From: Agapetus fuscipes
Lineage: Eukaryota > Arthropoda > Insecta > Trichoptera > Glossosomatidae
Reading direction: 5' to 3'
Length of the DNA: 64,000 nucleotides
NCBI GenBank assembly: GCA_951799405.1
Contig: OX637332.1
Coordinates: 3,229,001-3,293,000, forward strand
Shown: positions 21,653-32,300 of the stretch, piece by piece
How positions within the stretch are numbered: the stretch's first letter is position 1
How the letters are laid out: each line of letters opens with the position of its first letter
Made by a program: the position numbers and the translations under genes
Notes under the pieces: model-generated
The model's input: only the letters and a program-made list of their open reading frames with translations
Databases searched by the model: none
What the model was told of the DNA's origin: nothing

Positions 21653-21745
21653 ATAATATCTAAAAGGCAGTGAATCGATTGAGAATTCAAATACAACTTT
21701 GTTTAAAAATACTCGTATGAGTGTGTTTTAAACTAATTTTGTGTT

Positions 21746-21941
21746 AGATTAAAATAAAAAACTTCTTTGTTACAATTCACATGAGCTTTTATTATTTTTG
21801 AAACACTACCGGTTTCGGGAGAAGCAATACCTCCCATCTTCAGGTGTAAATATAAACTATTGCTTCTCCCGAAACCGGTAGTGTTTAAAAAATAATAAAA
21901 GCTCATGTGAATTGTAACAAAGAAGTTTTTTATTTTAATCT
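21746..21941. mobile_element. Foldback MITE (196 bp)
   Basis: Nearly perfect inverted arms from AGATTAAAATAAAAAACTTC to the mirrored end at 21941; the arms reach the ACTACCGGTTTCGGGAGAAG segment and the loop holds CCTCCCATCTTCAGG. Confidence 0.88.
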
Positions 21942-24174
21942 ATTAAAATGAACTTTCACGAAGTAACTGCCAAAAACCTAGATAATATAATTTTGTGTTT
22001 TTTTTTTACCTAAAACTATTATACAAAAGACAAAAAGCGTCGAGTAAAACTTAAACCAGATAGAATTCTCTATTTTATCGAAAAATAAAAACAACAACCA
22101 AAACATTTCTTCCTTAAAAAACTAACTTTATTAAAATGTACCACATTGTATTATTTTTATTATAGCCTTGGTAAGCTATGATTAATTAATTATCGCTTAT
22201 AAATGAAAATAAAATTGTGAAATAATAATATAAGAGTATCTTGTATATGTAGTTTTTTTAATAAACTTAATTTGAACCATTGAAGAATACGTAATACCTA
22301 GATACATAATTATTTGTATCTTGATTAGTTGTATCTTGAATTATCTTATCTTAACTAGTTGTATCTTCAACTTTCCAATAATTTTACAATACTTGGAGTA
22401 TTTTTTCCCCAATCTCGTGTTTTAAAGGACAAACGGATTTGTAAAAATTACTACATGGCACCAATTCCAAAATCCAATATGTACTTATCTTGTTTTGATA
22501 TGAATAGATTTTCTTGAGAAAAACTTTGTGTTTATTTTTTACACTTTTAATTTAAAACGTATCTTCACAATGTCAATACACAGACCCTTCAACTTTTATG
22601 AATAAATCGATTTAAGAATTAACTATATGGGCCATTTTATAACTTTTAAAGAATTGTAAAAATATGTGACATTTATACATCAATAATTGATGAGGCATTA
22701 ACATTGAAACGTTTCATTATTAGACAGTAAAAGTTTTAAAAAAAAACTACTATTTGGTTAGACAATAAGATTTATATAATTTGTACAATCGGTTTCGCGA
22801 ATAAATTGTACATCGTCAGGAACTCTGGATATGCTCTTATTAGTTTTTCTCATTCAAACCGTCTTGCAGGCACCATCTAGTTCATTTATATAAATCGAAA
22901 TAAAATAGACCTTTTCGAAATTACCACATTTTGGCCCTTCTTCTTCTTCTTGTGCCACTTCTAACGAAGATCGGCGATCATCATAGCTATTTTTATTTAT
23001 GATTTTTACATTTCAGACATTTTTGCCCAAAAAGCGCTAAAAACATTCCATATAAAACTTTAAAATTTAAGAAATAAATATATTTAGGTTTAATTTAAAT
23101 ATTCTTTATTGTTGTAAATAACATTAAATTTTCCCATAGAAAATACGAGTAGGATTATTATGTGCCTACCTATAGATATTAATTTAACAAGATAAAGAAA
23201 TCTTCAAATAGTATTATAAAAATAAATTTGACATAATATATATTTTTGTATTCTTAACAATAAAAAGTTAATTTAAGTATTGTAGAGAAATTTGATAGTT
23301 AATGTTTAAAGAAGGTGCAATAAATATTTTAAATTCTAGAGAATAATATAAAATATGTATTATTGAAATGTAAAATGTATATTATTATCGTAAGTTTAAA
23401 TAAATAAAACATATTTGAAGAAAAAAACAGCTAACGTATTTTGTTATCTGTTTGTTATGATAAAAACTATACAAGTAAGTACTCAATGATTTTTTTTAAA
23501 TTTAGTTAGATATTGTCATGGCTTAAAATTTACTACATATTTCTATAAAGTTAAAAGATAAGATAAATGAAGATTAAAACGTCTAATTGCAATTGATCAA
23601 TTAATATAACAAAAAAGAAATCATTTTTATTTTGCATTTAAGTACTTAATAGTCCACTGCACAGATTCCCTATAAAATCAACTAAAAATACTATTCGTAT
23701 TTTAGTTACATTTGTGTCAAAATATGTATGCGAGAGTGGGTTTCCAATTACTTTTCGTTTAAAAACCGAAGAAAAAATTCAATTGCTTATTAAAAATGAC
23801 ATGAGGCTTAGTTTAAAACAATCACCCACGAATTTGAATAGTTAATAAAATGCTTTTTCAAGCGTTCAGTTAAATCAATTATTAAACGCAATTGAAAATA
23901 AAATTTAACTAAAGAAAAACAAAAAAAAAAAACTTTTTCAATAGGCTGAGCCCAAATTTGAATTTAGATTTTTTCTCGGCATGTAAACGTTAAACATTGT
24001 CTTTCTCCTAGCAACCCGGTCGTGCGACGTCACAATTTTATCTTCGTCATATGCATTGTTCATGTACGGGCGGATTGAAAATAAAATATAAAATAAATTA
24101 TTTAAAAAGGGAGATCCAACCTGAAAAATGTTGGGAGCCTGTGGCTCAATGTGCATTGATAACCAAACGCTGAT
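21942..24174. other. AT-rich intergenic DNA between convergent genes
   Basis: About 2.2 kb of very AT-rich sequence with short ORFs only. There is a weak inverted-repeat-like piece at 22790-22830 (CGGTTTCGCGAATAAATTG). I see no gene. Confidence 0.55.
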
Positions 24175-24420
24175 CTGTACCCTTAGTACGAGTTGCAAAA
24201 CTTGAGTAATGTAAAGTTTACGGCAATTATTAAAGAGTGATTTCCCCCAAAATCTGCGGTTTTTGTTTGTTTGAACTTGATTTTCTTCATCACTGTAACT
24301 CTTTTGCTAAAACCATAAAGTGTAAGAAACAAAAACGGCAGATTTTGGGAGAAATCACTCTTTAATATTTTCAGTAAACTTTACTTTTCTCAAGTTTTGC
24401 AACTCGTACTAAGGGTACAG
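24175..24420. mobile_element. Foldback element (246 bp)
   Basis: CTGTACCCTTAGTACGAGTT and its inverted copy ending AAGGGTACAG bound arms of about 90 bp that also pair at AAAGAGTGATTTCCCCCAAA. The loop side carries GTAACTCTTTTGCTAAAACC, shared with the large foldback at 50433-51427. Confidence 0.85.
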
Positions 24421-24590
24421 GAGGGCTTTCTTTTCTTTGACACGAATAGAGTTACACTAGCTGATTAACTTCATCGGGAAGGCCTTCAGCCACTTAAAAA
24501 AAATGTAATGTTGTTCACCGAGTGAAGCAACTCCGCATGAGTTGTATGAACTGGGTGGGAGGTGGTGGGAGAGTGCCTGATAACCAAACT
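24421..24590. repeat. Dispersed repeat, copy 2
   Basis: Same sequence as 16670-16840 (GACACGAATAGAGTTACACT to GAGAGTGCCTG), beginning directly at the edge of the foldback element. Confidence 0.75.
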
Positions 24591-24892
24591 TTTTTTCCGG
24601 ATAAAAAATTATTTTATGAATTTCGCCATGATTTTTTTTTGCCATTTAATTGGTGAAATGCCAGAATTGAGGGATAAAAATTCAGATCAAAGCGAAGTAT
24701 TATTTTCGTTGTAGGTACTTAATATTTACTGTATTTTTAAATGATAGATTTGACCATGACAGTAAGGAAAATATATTTATGTTTTCAAAATGAAATAAAA
24801 AAATAAAATAAGAGAAATGATCTTTTATTGCAATATGCTCATTTTAAACATTTATCCATACCTATTACTGAAGACTAGCTCCTTGGCTAATT

Positions 24893-25188
24893 GCCAATTG
24901 GTTGGTATGAGGCTGAATTGCCGTACTGTAAAAAAAGTTCACTTTGCCAATGTCGTCCCTGTTTCAGAGAAGGTCGGCAATAGTTGCAAGTTTATGTGCA
25001 TTTGAGGTGTGGATTTTACCCATGCAACATTTGTAAGCGCGAACTTACCGAAAACAACTATACCATTGAACACCGACCATGAAAGTGAAAGTTTAAAACT
25101 TCATTTACACGTGTCTGTTTGTTGGCATGCATATATGACTCTTAAATGTTAACATATCTTTGCAACTTAGATTACAGATTATAGAAGT
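24893..25188 (+). repeat. Family A repeat carrying a 60-bp insert
   Basis: Standard family A order, but at GCGCGAACTTAC it is interrupted by CAACTATACCATTGAACACC and GACCATGAAAGTG before resuming at ACACGTGTCTG. The same insert lies at 49725-49790. Confidence 0.8.
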
Positions 25189-25488
25189 ACAGTTTTCATC
25201 AAATTTAGCCAACCTTTGCCTGTATGAATTGCTCACTTCTAGTTGGTCCCATAAATGTATGCAAACTTAATCACTCAATAGAAATGCTGTCGTATCTTTC
25301 ATACATCGAGGGGAGTTAATGTAAATATTTTATGCTCCGGGTATTGATAATAAAATTCCTTCCTCAGGTTGAAAGCAACAGCATCTTCAATTTGTTTATT
25401 TGAATATGGGTTTCAAGTTCATCCTAAGGCATGCACTACATACCTCTTCATTCAGCCTTTCTCAGTCCACTCCTGGGCGTAGGCCTTC

Positions 25489-25774
25489 GGGGCCGTCCAT
25501 AAATTACGTCATCGATTTTGACCGATTTTCGACCCCCCCCCCCTTACAATCATCCTATAGTCATTATATAATGACCCCCCCTCCCCATCTTGCTGTAATA
25601 ATGGATGAGCTTAATAATTAATAATGTTCTATTACTTACATAATATTATGTATATTTTTTTAAATTGGTATTTACAAGAACGACGTCACTTTTGGTACTC
25701 GTACATCATTTGCCATCATCCGCAGATCAGACTCCCCCCCCTTAATGCGAATGACGTAATATATGGACAGCCCC
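25489..25774. mobile_element. MITE, 286-bp family, copy 1
   Basis: Terminal repeats GGGGCCGTCCATAAATTACG and (reverse) GGGGCTGTCCATATATTACG, flanked by TTC on both sides (25486-25488, 25775-25777). Internal poly-C runs pair with nothing coding. The same length as copy 2. Confidence 0.9.
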
Positions 25775-25777
25775 TTC

Positions 25778-25980
25778 TCCAATCTTCTCAATGTTCGTTT
25801 ATTGGATACTGTGTCCAGCCATCCTCTGCCTGCAGTTCCCGTGATGTCGTTCAGCCACCTCAGTTGGGGTCTCCCCACTCCCCGCTAGGACATCCTGGGC
25901 CGCCACTGGACGATCCTTTTTGGCCACCTGTAATGGTCCTGCCTTGCGATGTGACCAGCCCAGCGCCACTTTAAGCAGGC
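25778..25980 (-). mobile_element. LINE reverse transcriptase tail fragment (GVGRPQLRW type)
   Basis: The - strand reads WAGHIARQDHYRWPKRIVQW, a stop, then RGVGRPQLRWLNDITGTAGR, the typical post-RT tail of an insect LINE group. It is broken by a stop and truncated. Confidence 0.85.
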
Positions 25981-26284
25981 CACACTACCCTATAAAGATT
26001 TTTTGGGAAATAGACAAAAATACTGTTTGTTTTTCTTGAGTTTTATTGTTTAAAATAAATTTCTATGACATTTTTATTTGACTAGTTTACATTTTATTCA
26101 CTATGAATTATGAAGGTACATTTTCTAGTGAGATCCATATGTACTTGAATTCTTTCATTCACGCCATTCCACCCTGAAAAATTAATCCTGAAATATCTCA
26201 CTTTTCTTCCTGGTACCACACATACATACACACATACATGCATACATAACAATATTCGCACACTTTATTTTAAAATAAATTTGT

Positions 26285-26665
26285 GAAGAGGAATGCAATT
26301 CGCAAATTTACTCCTGCCCACTTTTGAAACAGGTACGCAAATAATTAATTAATAATTTATTAATTTCATTTTTTTTTAAATAAATTTGTGAAGATGCGGT
26401 TCACCAACCTATTTTTGTCTGGCCAGAAACAGGTATTGACATAATCATCTTTTTTTGTTAAATTAATTAATTGAAGAATAATGCAGTTCATCAATTTAAT
26501 TTTACCGGTATTAACATCATCCATTCATGTTTTTTTATTTTTTTGTTTAATTAATTATTTATTAATAATTACCCAACGGCTTCTGTTGATCCAGGGACAA
26601 AGCTATCTTTAATGGGACATGACGTTATTCGAACATGCGCTAATTCGAGTGCCAACGCCGCTTGA
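26285..26665 (-). repeat. T3 SINE-like copies, partly duplicated
   Basis: Two or three tails (GTGAAGAGGAATGCAATTCG and GTGAAGATGCGGTTCACC), CTGGCCAGAAACAGGTATTG, ATTAATTAATT runs, GGCTTCTGTTGATCCAGGG and a degraded tRNA-like head (TTATTCGAACATGCGC) are in reverse order. Confidence 0.6.
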
Positions 26666-27074
26666 CCATAGCCGACAATAGATTTTTTGTTGTTTCATAA
26701 ATGATTAAATTAATGAATTATTAATTAAAAATTGCAGAACTGCAACTTACACGTCATAGTCAAGCAAGTCTGAGGACCTTAACGCAATCTTGAAGCGGGT
26801 ACGCTTGGTTTAGAGCTCTGCATCTCTTGACTACAACGCTAATGGAATACACATCATTTTGTTATAATTATATTTTATAACTTATTCAGACATTAAACAT
26901 TTATGGAAGGCTGGAGAATGGACACAATTTGAACAATCAAAAAAATAAATAAACAATATTACTTTATCTTCCTTAGATTACTTTTTCAACACATCAACAT
27001 CACCAAAAACAAAAAATCAATAGAGTCGGCACATTCAAAATATCCCTCGGCTATGTGATGTCACCGATAACGCA

Positions 27075-27320
27075 ACTAAGCTACACATATAGTGTAAATT
27101 CTTGCCTTCGTTTCCCCAAAGGGGTCGCGCTTTGGGACCTATTTATTTTTACAGGTAAGGGGGCCAGCCTCACACCAACCATTTTCAGTTGAAGTGGGGG
27201 TTTCCCAGCTCCCGGGGGGCTGGTTCTCATTTCTTGTGAAGGCTTAGTAAACCTTTGAGATCGAACCCTTGCTCTCGGCATGGAATGCAAGCATTCTACC
27301 GATTGAGCTATCAACCTTTT
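27075..27320 (-). repeat. T2 part of a composite SINE
   Basis: On the - strand: GATAGCTCAATCGGTAGAAT head, GGTTCGATCTCAAAGG (an internal deletion joins box B to the tail), CACAAGAAATGAGAACC and the ACTATATGTGTAGCTTAG end. Confidence 0.87.
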
Positions 27321-27447
27321 TATGAGCTTGATCGTCGTCGCTACAAAGCGCCAATTCTCAAGCAAGACCCAGTTGCTGTAAGGCGCCTAATGTTGCTTAA
27401 CTTCGGTGATTGGACGAGAACCGGTGTGTTCAACATGGTATCGTCGT
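27321..27447 (-). repeat. T1 body plus 5S rRNA piece of a composite SINE
   Basis: 27382-27447 (- strand) matches the first half of insect 5S rRNA (CACCGGTTCTCGTCCAATCA, CCGAAGTTAAGCAACATT). It is fused to the T1 body (CAGCAACTGGGTCTTGCTTG, CGCTTTGTAGCGACGACG), which joins the T2 head at 27320. Confidence 0.82.
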
Positions 27448-27781
27448 TGATGACAAAGTTCTTTTCAAACATTTGAAATGTGCAGACTCCATTGTATTTT
27501 AATATTATCTTAACAATCAAATGGACCTACACATACTTCTTCATCACATTCTACTGTTTGAGGGAATGAGTAAGGAACGGTAATTCTTAACTTTTTTTGA
27601 AACACATACATACGAGGAAATCTTTGGCAAACAATTATTACTCACTTAACTATGTATTTTTTCTAAGTGCTAGCAGTTGCTTTAAGTTTTCTGTCAACAA
27701 GGCTGCAATATCTGTCTAAGCATAAAAAAATTGCATCGGTCTGAACGACCGCCTATTTTTGTATGGGCGCTAACTACAAAC

Positions 27782-28360
27782 AAGGGATGTTATGGATATC
27801 CGTATCCGTAACAGAAACTATCGGATATCCGAAATAATATAAAATATCAGTAGGTATCCGTAACAGAAACCGATACAAATAAAGGTTTCGGGTATTATTG
27901 AATAATTGTTTTTGCATTTTTAAGTGAATAGTTATGCTTAATAACCATAAATCAATCATACAAATGATTTTAAAACAAAATGATACCCCAGAAATAAAGT
28001 CTATGCAATTTATGTTCTTCTTTGTGGATATTTTTTTTTTGAATTTCCTAATTTCTTAAATAACTGAGCAATCCACGGCCTCACCGAGTCAGGTCTTTAC
28101 TTTTTAAAAAAAATCTTAGACCCAGAATCAGGCCCGCCGCACAGAGTCAGCATGAGATGGGAGTCACAGGACTTACGACCCGTCTCTGGTTGGTTAAGGA
28201 CCCTTTCGTCATGACAATGTTCTCGTACAATATAATATCGGAAACTATCTGAAACTAGCGGATATCCAAAATAATTCCATATCTGTATCCAAAACCGAAA
28301 TAATATTCTAACAATCGTATCCGTATTCATATCCAAAACTTCATATCCATAACATCCCCT
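27782..28360. mobile_element. Non-autonomous hAT-like element (579 bp)
   Basis: Ends AAGGGATGTTATGGATA and (reverse) AGGGGATGTTATGGATA with a perfect 8-bp duplication CTACAAAC (27774-27781, 28361-28368). The subterminal regions are packed with GGATATCCG / CCGTATCCG units, typical of transposase-binding repeats. Confidence 0.9.
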
Positions 28361-28542
28361 CTACAAACTGACAATATAACTAGTTATTGCGTTAGAATTT
28401 TAAATAAATAAATTGACACAATTGGAGACGTAGAACACAAGCAATCTGTAGGTTTAATGAAGACTGTCACAGATATACATACATTTGTACTAGAGCAGGT
28501 AAGATCAGTTTTGATCACTATGGGAACAGAGGCGGCTTGTTA

Positions 28543-28725
28543 ATAATAATAATAATAACTGGCAAATTTTTATACAGCGCCGTTTAGTAGCACTAGCCAC
28601 CCCAAGGGCACTTTTATGTGTTGAAGCTTCTGTTAAACAAATGTGTCTTAGCAACTTCCTGAAACTGCCAATACTGGTCTCAGTTCTCAACTCAGAGGTA
28701 GACTCTTCCAGCAGGATGGACCAGC
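28543..28725 (-). mobile_element. WNxLP-type LINE 3' end
   Basis: (AATAAT)n tail, GCGCCGTTTAGTAGCAC, CCACCCCAAGGGCACTTTTA and the antisense frame end (ELRTETSIGSF..LLRHICL) match the fragment at 12080-12400. Confidence 0.75.
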
Positions 28726-29084
28726 CAAACTAAAAGCTCTATAAATAAAGTGTATCCATGTAGAGAACTGCCTATATTTTGCAATTCAGCTGCCCCTTAA
28801 TAATCCTACAGGAACGGGACCAAGGTGGTGTCATATTACTGAAAACTTTGGATGCCTTTTCTGTAATGTATTCAAAACTGGCTTTTGGCTTTCTAAAATG
28901 ACTTATATAGATTGATGAAATGAAATGAAACTGTTTATGACAAAGAAAAGATTGCATTAAACATACTTTTTTTTTTGATAACAGATACAACAACATAAAA
29001 CATCAAAAGGTCATGGCACTACAATTTCCAATTACTACTGGACCCTCTGTGATATGGAACAAAATAAACCTTTCTCGTTTCCCT

Positions 29085-29310
29085 TCAAACCTTCATTTGC
29101 GTGAGATTGTTTGGCTGGTTGATATGTTGGTATATGCTCCCCTTGGGGAGGACTGTCGGACCTTTGCAGAGATCTTTGTTGGCACCTCTGGCAGGAGTCT
29201 TCAGAGATGAAATCTTCTCATCTTTGTTGTACTTCAGTGAACCTTTGATGATGACCGACGAACCTGTTTTCAATTCTGGATTCGCTCCGTTCCAAGTGAT
29301 GTAATCCACT
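29085..29310 (-). CDS. WW/CUE gene terminal exon
   Basis: Acceptor TGTTTTCAG; it encodes VDYITWNGANPELKTGSSVI then IKGSLKYNKDEKISSLKTPA and RGANKDLCKGPTVLPKGS, ending at TGA 29087-29085. Units GANPELKTG, GANKDLCKG and VLPKGS continue the repeat of exon 9. The stop just follows ATGAAG|GTTTGA, so a weak donor leading to a further exon cannot be excluded. Confidence 0.8.
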
Positions 29311-32300
29311 CTGAAAACATTATATAGAGAATTTATGTTTTTTTCTTGATAAAACAGTAGATAAGCAGATGGCATCAGATTTAAATAAATGTAGGGTGCT
29401 CAAATGTTGTGTCTTTTTTGTCACCTATCTATAATCTGAGTTGCAAAGATACATTACATGCATTCCCACATAGGTAGGAAATATATGGTAAAAAACCATT
29501 GAAACTTGATATTCAGATTTCAAATTAAAAATATAAGATCAATTTTCCTTGACTGGTAGGTTGGTATGAGGTTGACCACCCATACTGTAAAAAATGGTTC
29601 ACTTTGCCAATGTCACCCCTGTTTCAGGGAAGGTTGGCAAGAGTTGCAGAGCTTATGTTCATTTGAGATTGGGTTTTTTATATTGTAGGCCCACATTCGG
29701 CATGTGTGAGCGCGAAATTATGAGTGTCTGCTTGTGGGAATGCATTTAATATGAATCTCAAATGATACATATCTTTGCAGCTTAGATTTAGATTAAGAAT
29801 TGGAGTCATCGTTACGACTTCAGTCAATTTCAAATGAGATGTTTCAAAGGAATGGGAGAAAATATTTACTATGAAATGTATTTGCACGTGGAGACAAAAG
29901 GAGAGCTTGTATGAAAAAGGTTATGACTGGATGAAATGAAAGATGTATGCAAGGACCGAAAGAAATGGCGGTTGATATGTAATGCTGGCGTTTAAGGCTG
30001 AGGCTTTTCAAAATATTTTTCATTTTTTATAGAATATGTTTAGTATGTTTTAATTTTTACTGTTTAATTGTTTCTTTGTTTTATATACTCAAATGTAATT
30101 AATTGCTTTTATCCCTTGACTTATAGGTTGGTATGAGGCTGACCACCCATACTGTAAAAAATGGTTCACTTTGCCAATGTCACCCCTGTTTTAGGGAAGG
30201 TCGGCAAGAGTTGCAGGGCTTATGTTCATTTGAGATTGGGTTTTTTTATATTGTAGGTCCACATGCGCCATGTGTGAGCGCGAAATTACGCGTGTCTGCT
30301 TGTGGGAATGCATTTAATATGAATCTCAAATGATGCATATCTTTTCAACTTAGCTTACACCCACAACAAACAAACAATGGAGCACCTGCGGTGTTGTCCC
30401 TCCTGTCCGACAAGCTGCTCCATGGATGATCTCTTTGCGGGAAACCAAAGAGCTGTAGACATTGCTCGTTACTGGGCCAATACGGTGTGAAGCTGACACG
30501 AAGAAGAACTTAGCTTTAGATTTAGATTCCACTTTATAATTCTTCAGTGGGTAAAATACTCACAGCAGCAGCTGATCTTGAGCGCCCTTGATCAGAAGTG
30601 GGTTTGGCCCGGAGGTCTTTGCCAAATACGGAGATCTGTGACCTTGAGATGGCTCTGAAGGAAGCTTGGTGGCAGGTCTAGAATAAACAAATCAATAAAC
30701 AATAAAAATACAAATGTATTCAGCAGTTTCGAATATTGAATCTTACTATAATGATCTATAAATGATTGATAAAATCGATTAAGACTAGAATATAATTTGT
30801 TTTACGATTTATTTTGCTATTTCATCTATCCTTTCACTTGATGGCTTCATGATTAGATGGGTTCAAAGTTTATCACCTACAATGAAAGCTTACACAAAAT
30901 TATACATTTTAAGTAATTAGCAAAATGCTTCACGAGTTTGTAGCTTATTTAGAAATATTTTAAATTATGATTACGGTCATTAGACATTTTTTGGAATGAA
31001 AAAAACGGATGTTACTGACCGTGTGTAGGAAGAGACACGAACTAGGTTCGTGTCTCTTCCTTGTAGAAGGCACACGTCTTCTGAAGACGTCGGATATGAC
31101 TCTGACGAAACGTAGAGAAAATCGTTCTTCTCTTTACACACGGTCAGTAAAATCCGTTTTTTTCATTCCAAAAAATATTTAGAAATAGTTTATGATTGCT
31201 ACAAAATGGATTTTATTTTTATTTTTTACTAATTAGGATGTCCCAACAATAGTTTAGCGACTATAATAATTAATAATCTAAGTTGCAACGATATATTAAC
31301 ATTAAAGGTTATAAGAAGGTTGTAACAAATTGGTCCAGAATCGCCACATGCAACCCCCTCGAGAATAACGCAGGCAAGAAGTTACACTATACGTGTGTCT
31401 TAGTTGGGACTTAGTTGCGAGAAGGTTTACATTTGATGCATGCCCACAAGCAGACATGTACATATATAAGTTAGCACTTACACATTCTGTATGTGTCCTT
31501 AAACTTCAAACCTAAACCTCAAATGAATATTATAAGCTCTCGCCACCATTCCCTGACACAAGGGTGATATTGGCAAAAGTGAGCCAATTTTTACAATATG
31601 GGTGGTCAGCCTCACATCAACCAATATTCAAGGTATTGTAAAAACCTCTTCAAAAGGAAAAACTTGTACGTATCCACAATGACATCTTCTTGACACAACT
31701 AGTAATGTATTCTAGCCTCCTTCATCAAGCGCTGCCAACATTGTCTATATAATTTTAACTGAAAATAACTTTTGTTATACCACACAGTTTTATTTTCACA
31801 TTTTTGAGTTAAATTGCCCAAGCGCTATTGGATTTAAACCGTCCATCTTTAGAGGATGAGAAAAACAAAATATTCACTTTTTAGTCGCCAAACTTAATAG
31901 TTTGAAAACTACATAGGGGCCGTCCATAAATTACGTCATCGATTTTGGCCGATTTTCGACCCCCCCCCCCTACAATCATCATATAGTCATTATCTAATGA
32001 CCCCCCCCCCCTCTCGCTGTAATAATGGATGAGCTTAATAATTAATAATGTTATATTACTTGCATACTATTTCTTATATTTTGTAAAAATTGGTATTTAC
32101 AAGAACGACGTCACTTCTGGTACTCGTACATCATTTACCGTCATCCTCAGACCAGACCCCCCCCCCCTTAATGCGAATGACGTAATATATGGACAGCCCC
32201 ATATCGTACATTATATTTTCAAAATGTGTATAGGTACTAAAATTAAAAATCAAATCTATTCTGAGATGATGGTGATTTTACTGACGAGACTTTTTTTTTA

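Noticed and set aside
25400..25974. Pro-rich + strand frames
   Set aside because: They are translations of the poly-C MITE and of the reverse strand of a LINE fragment.
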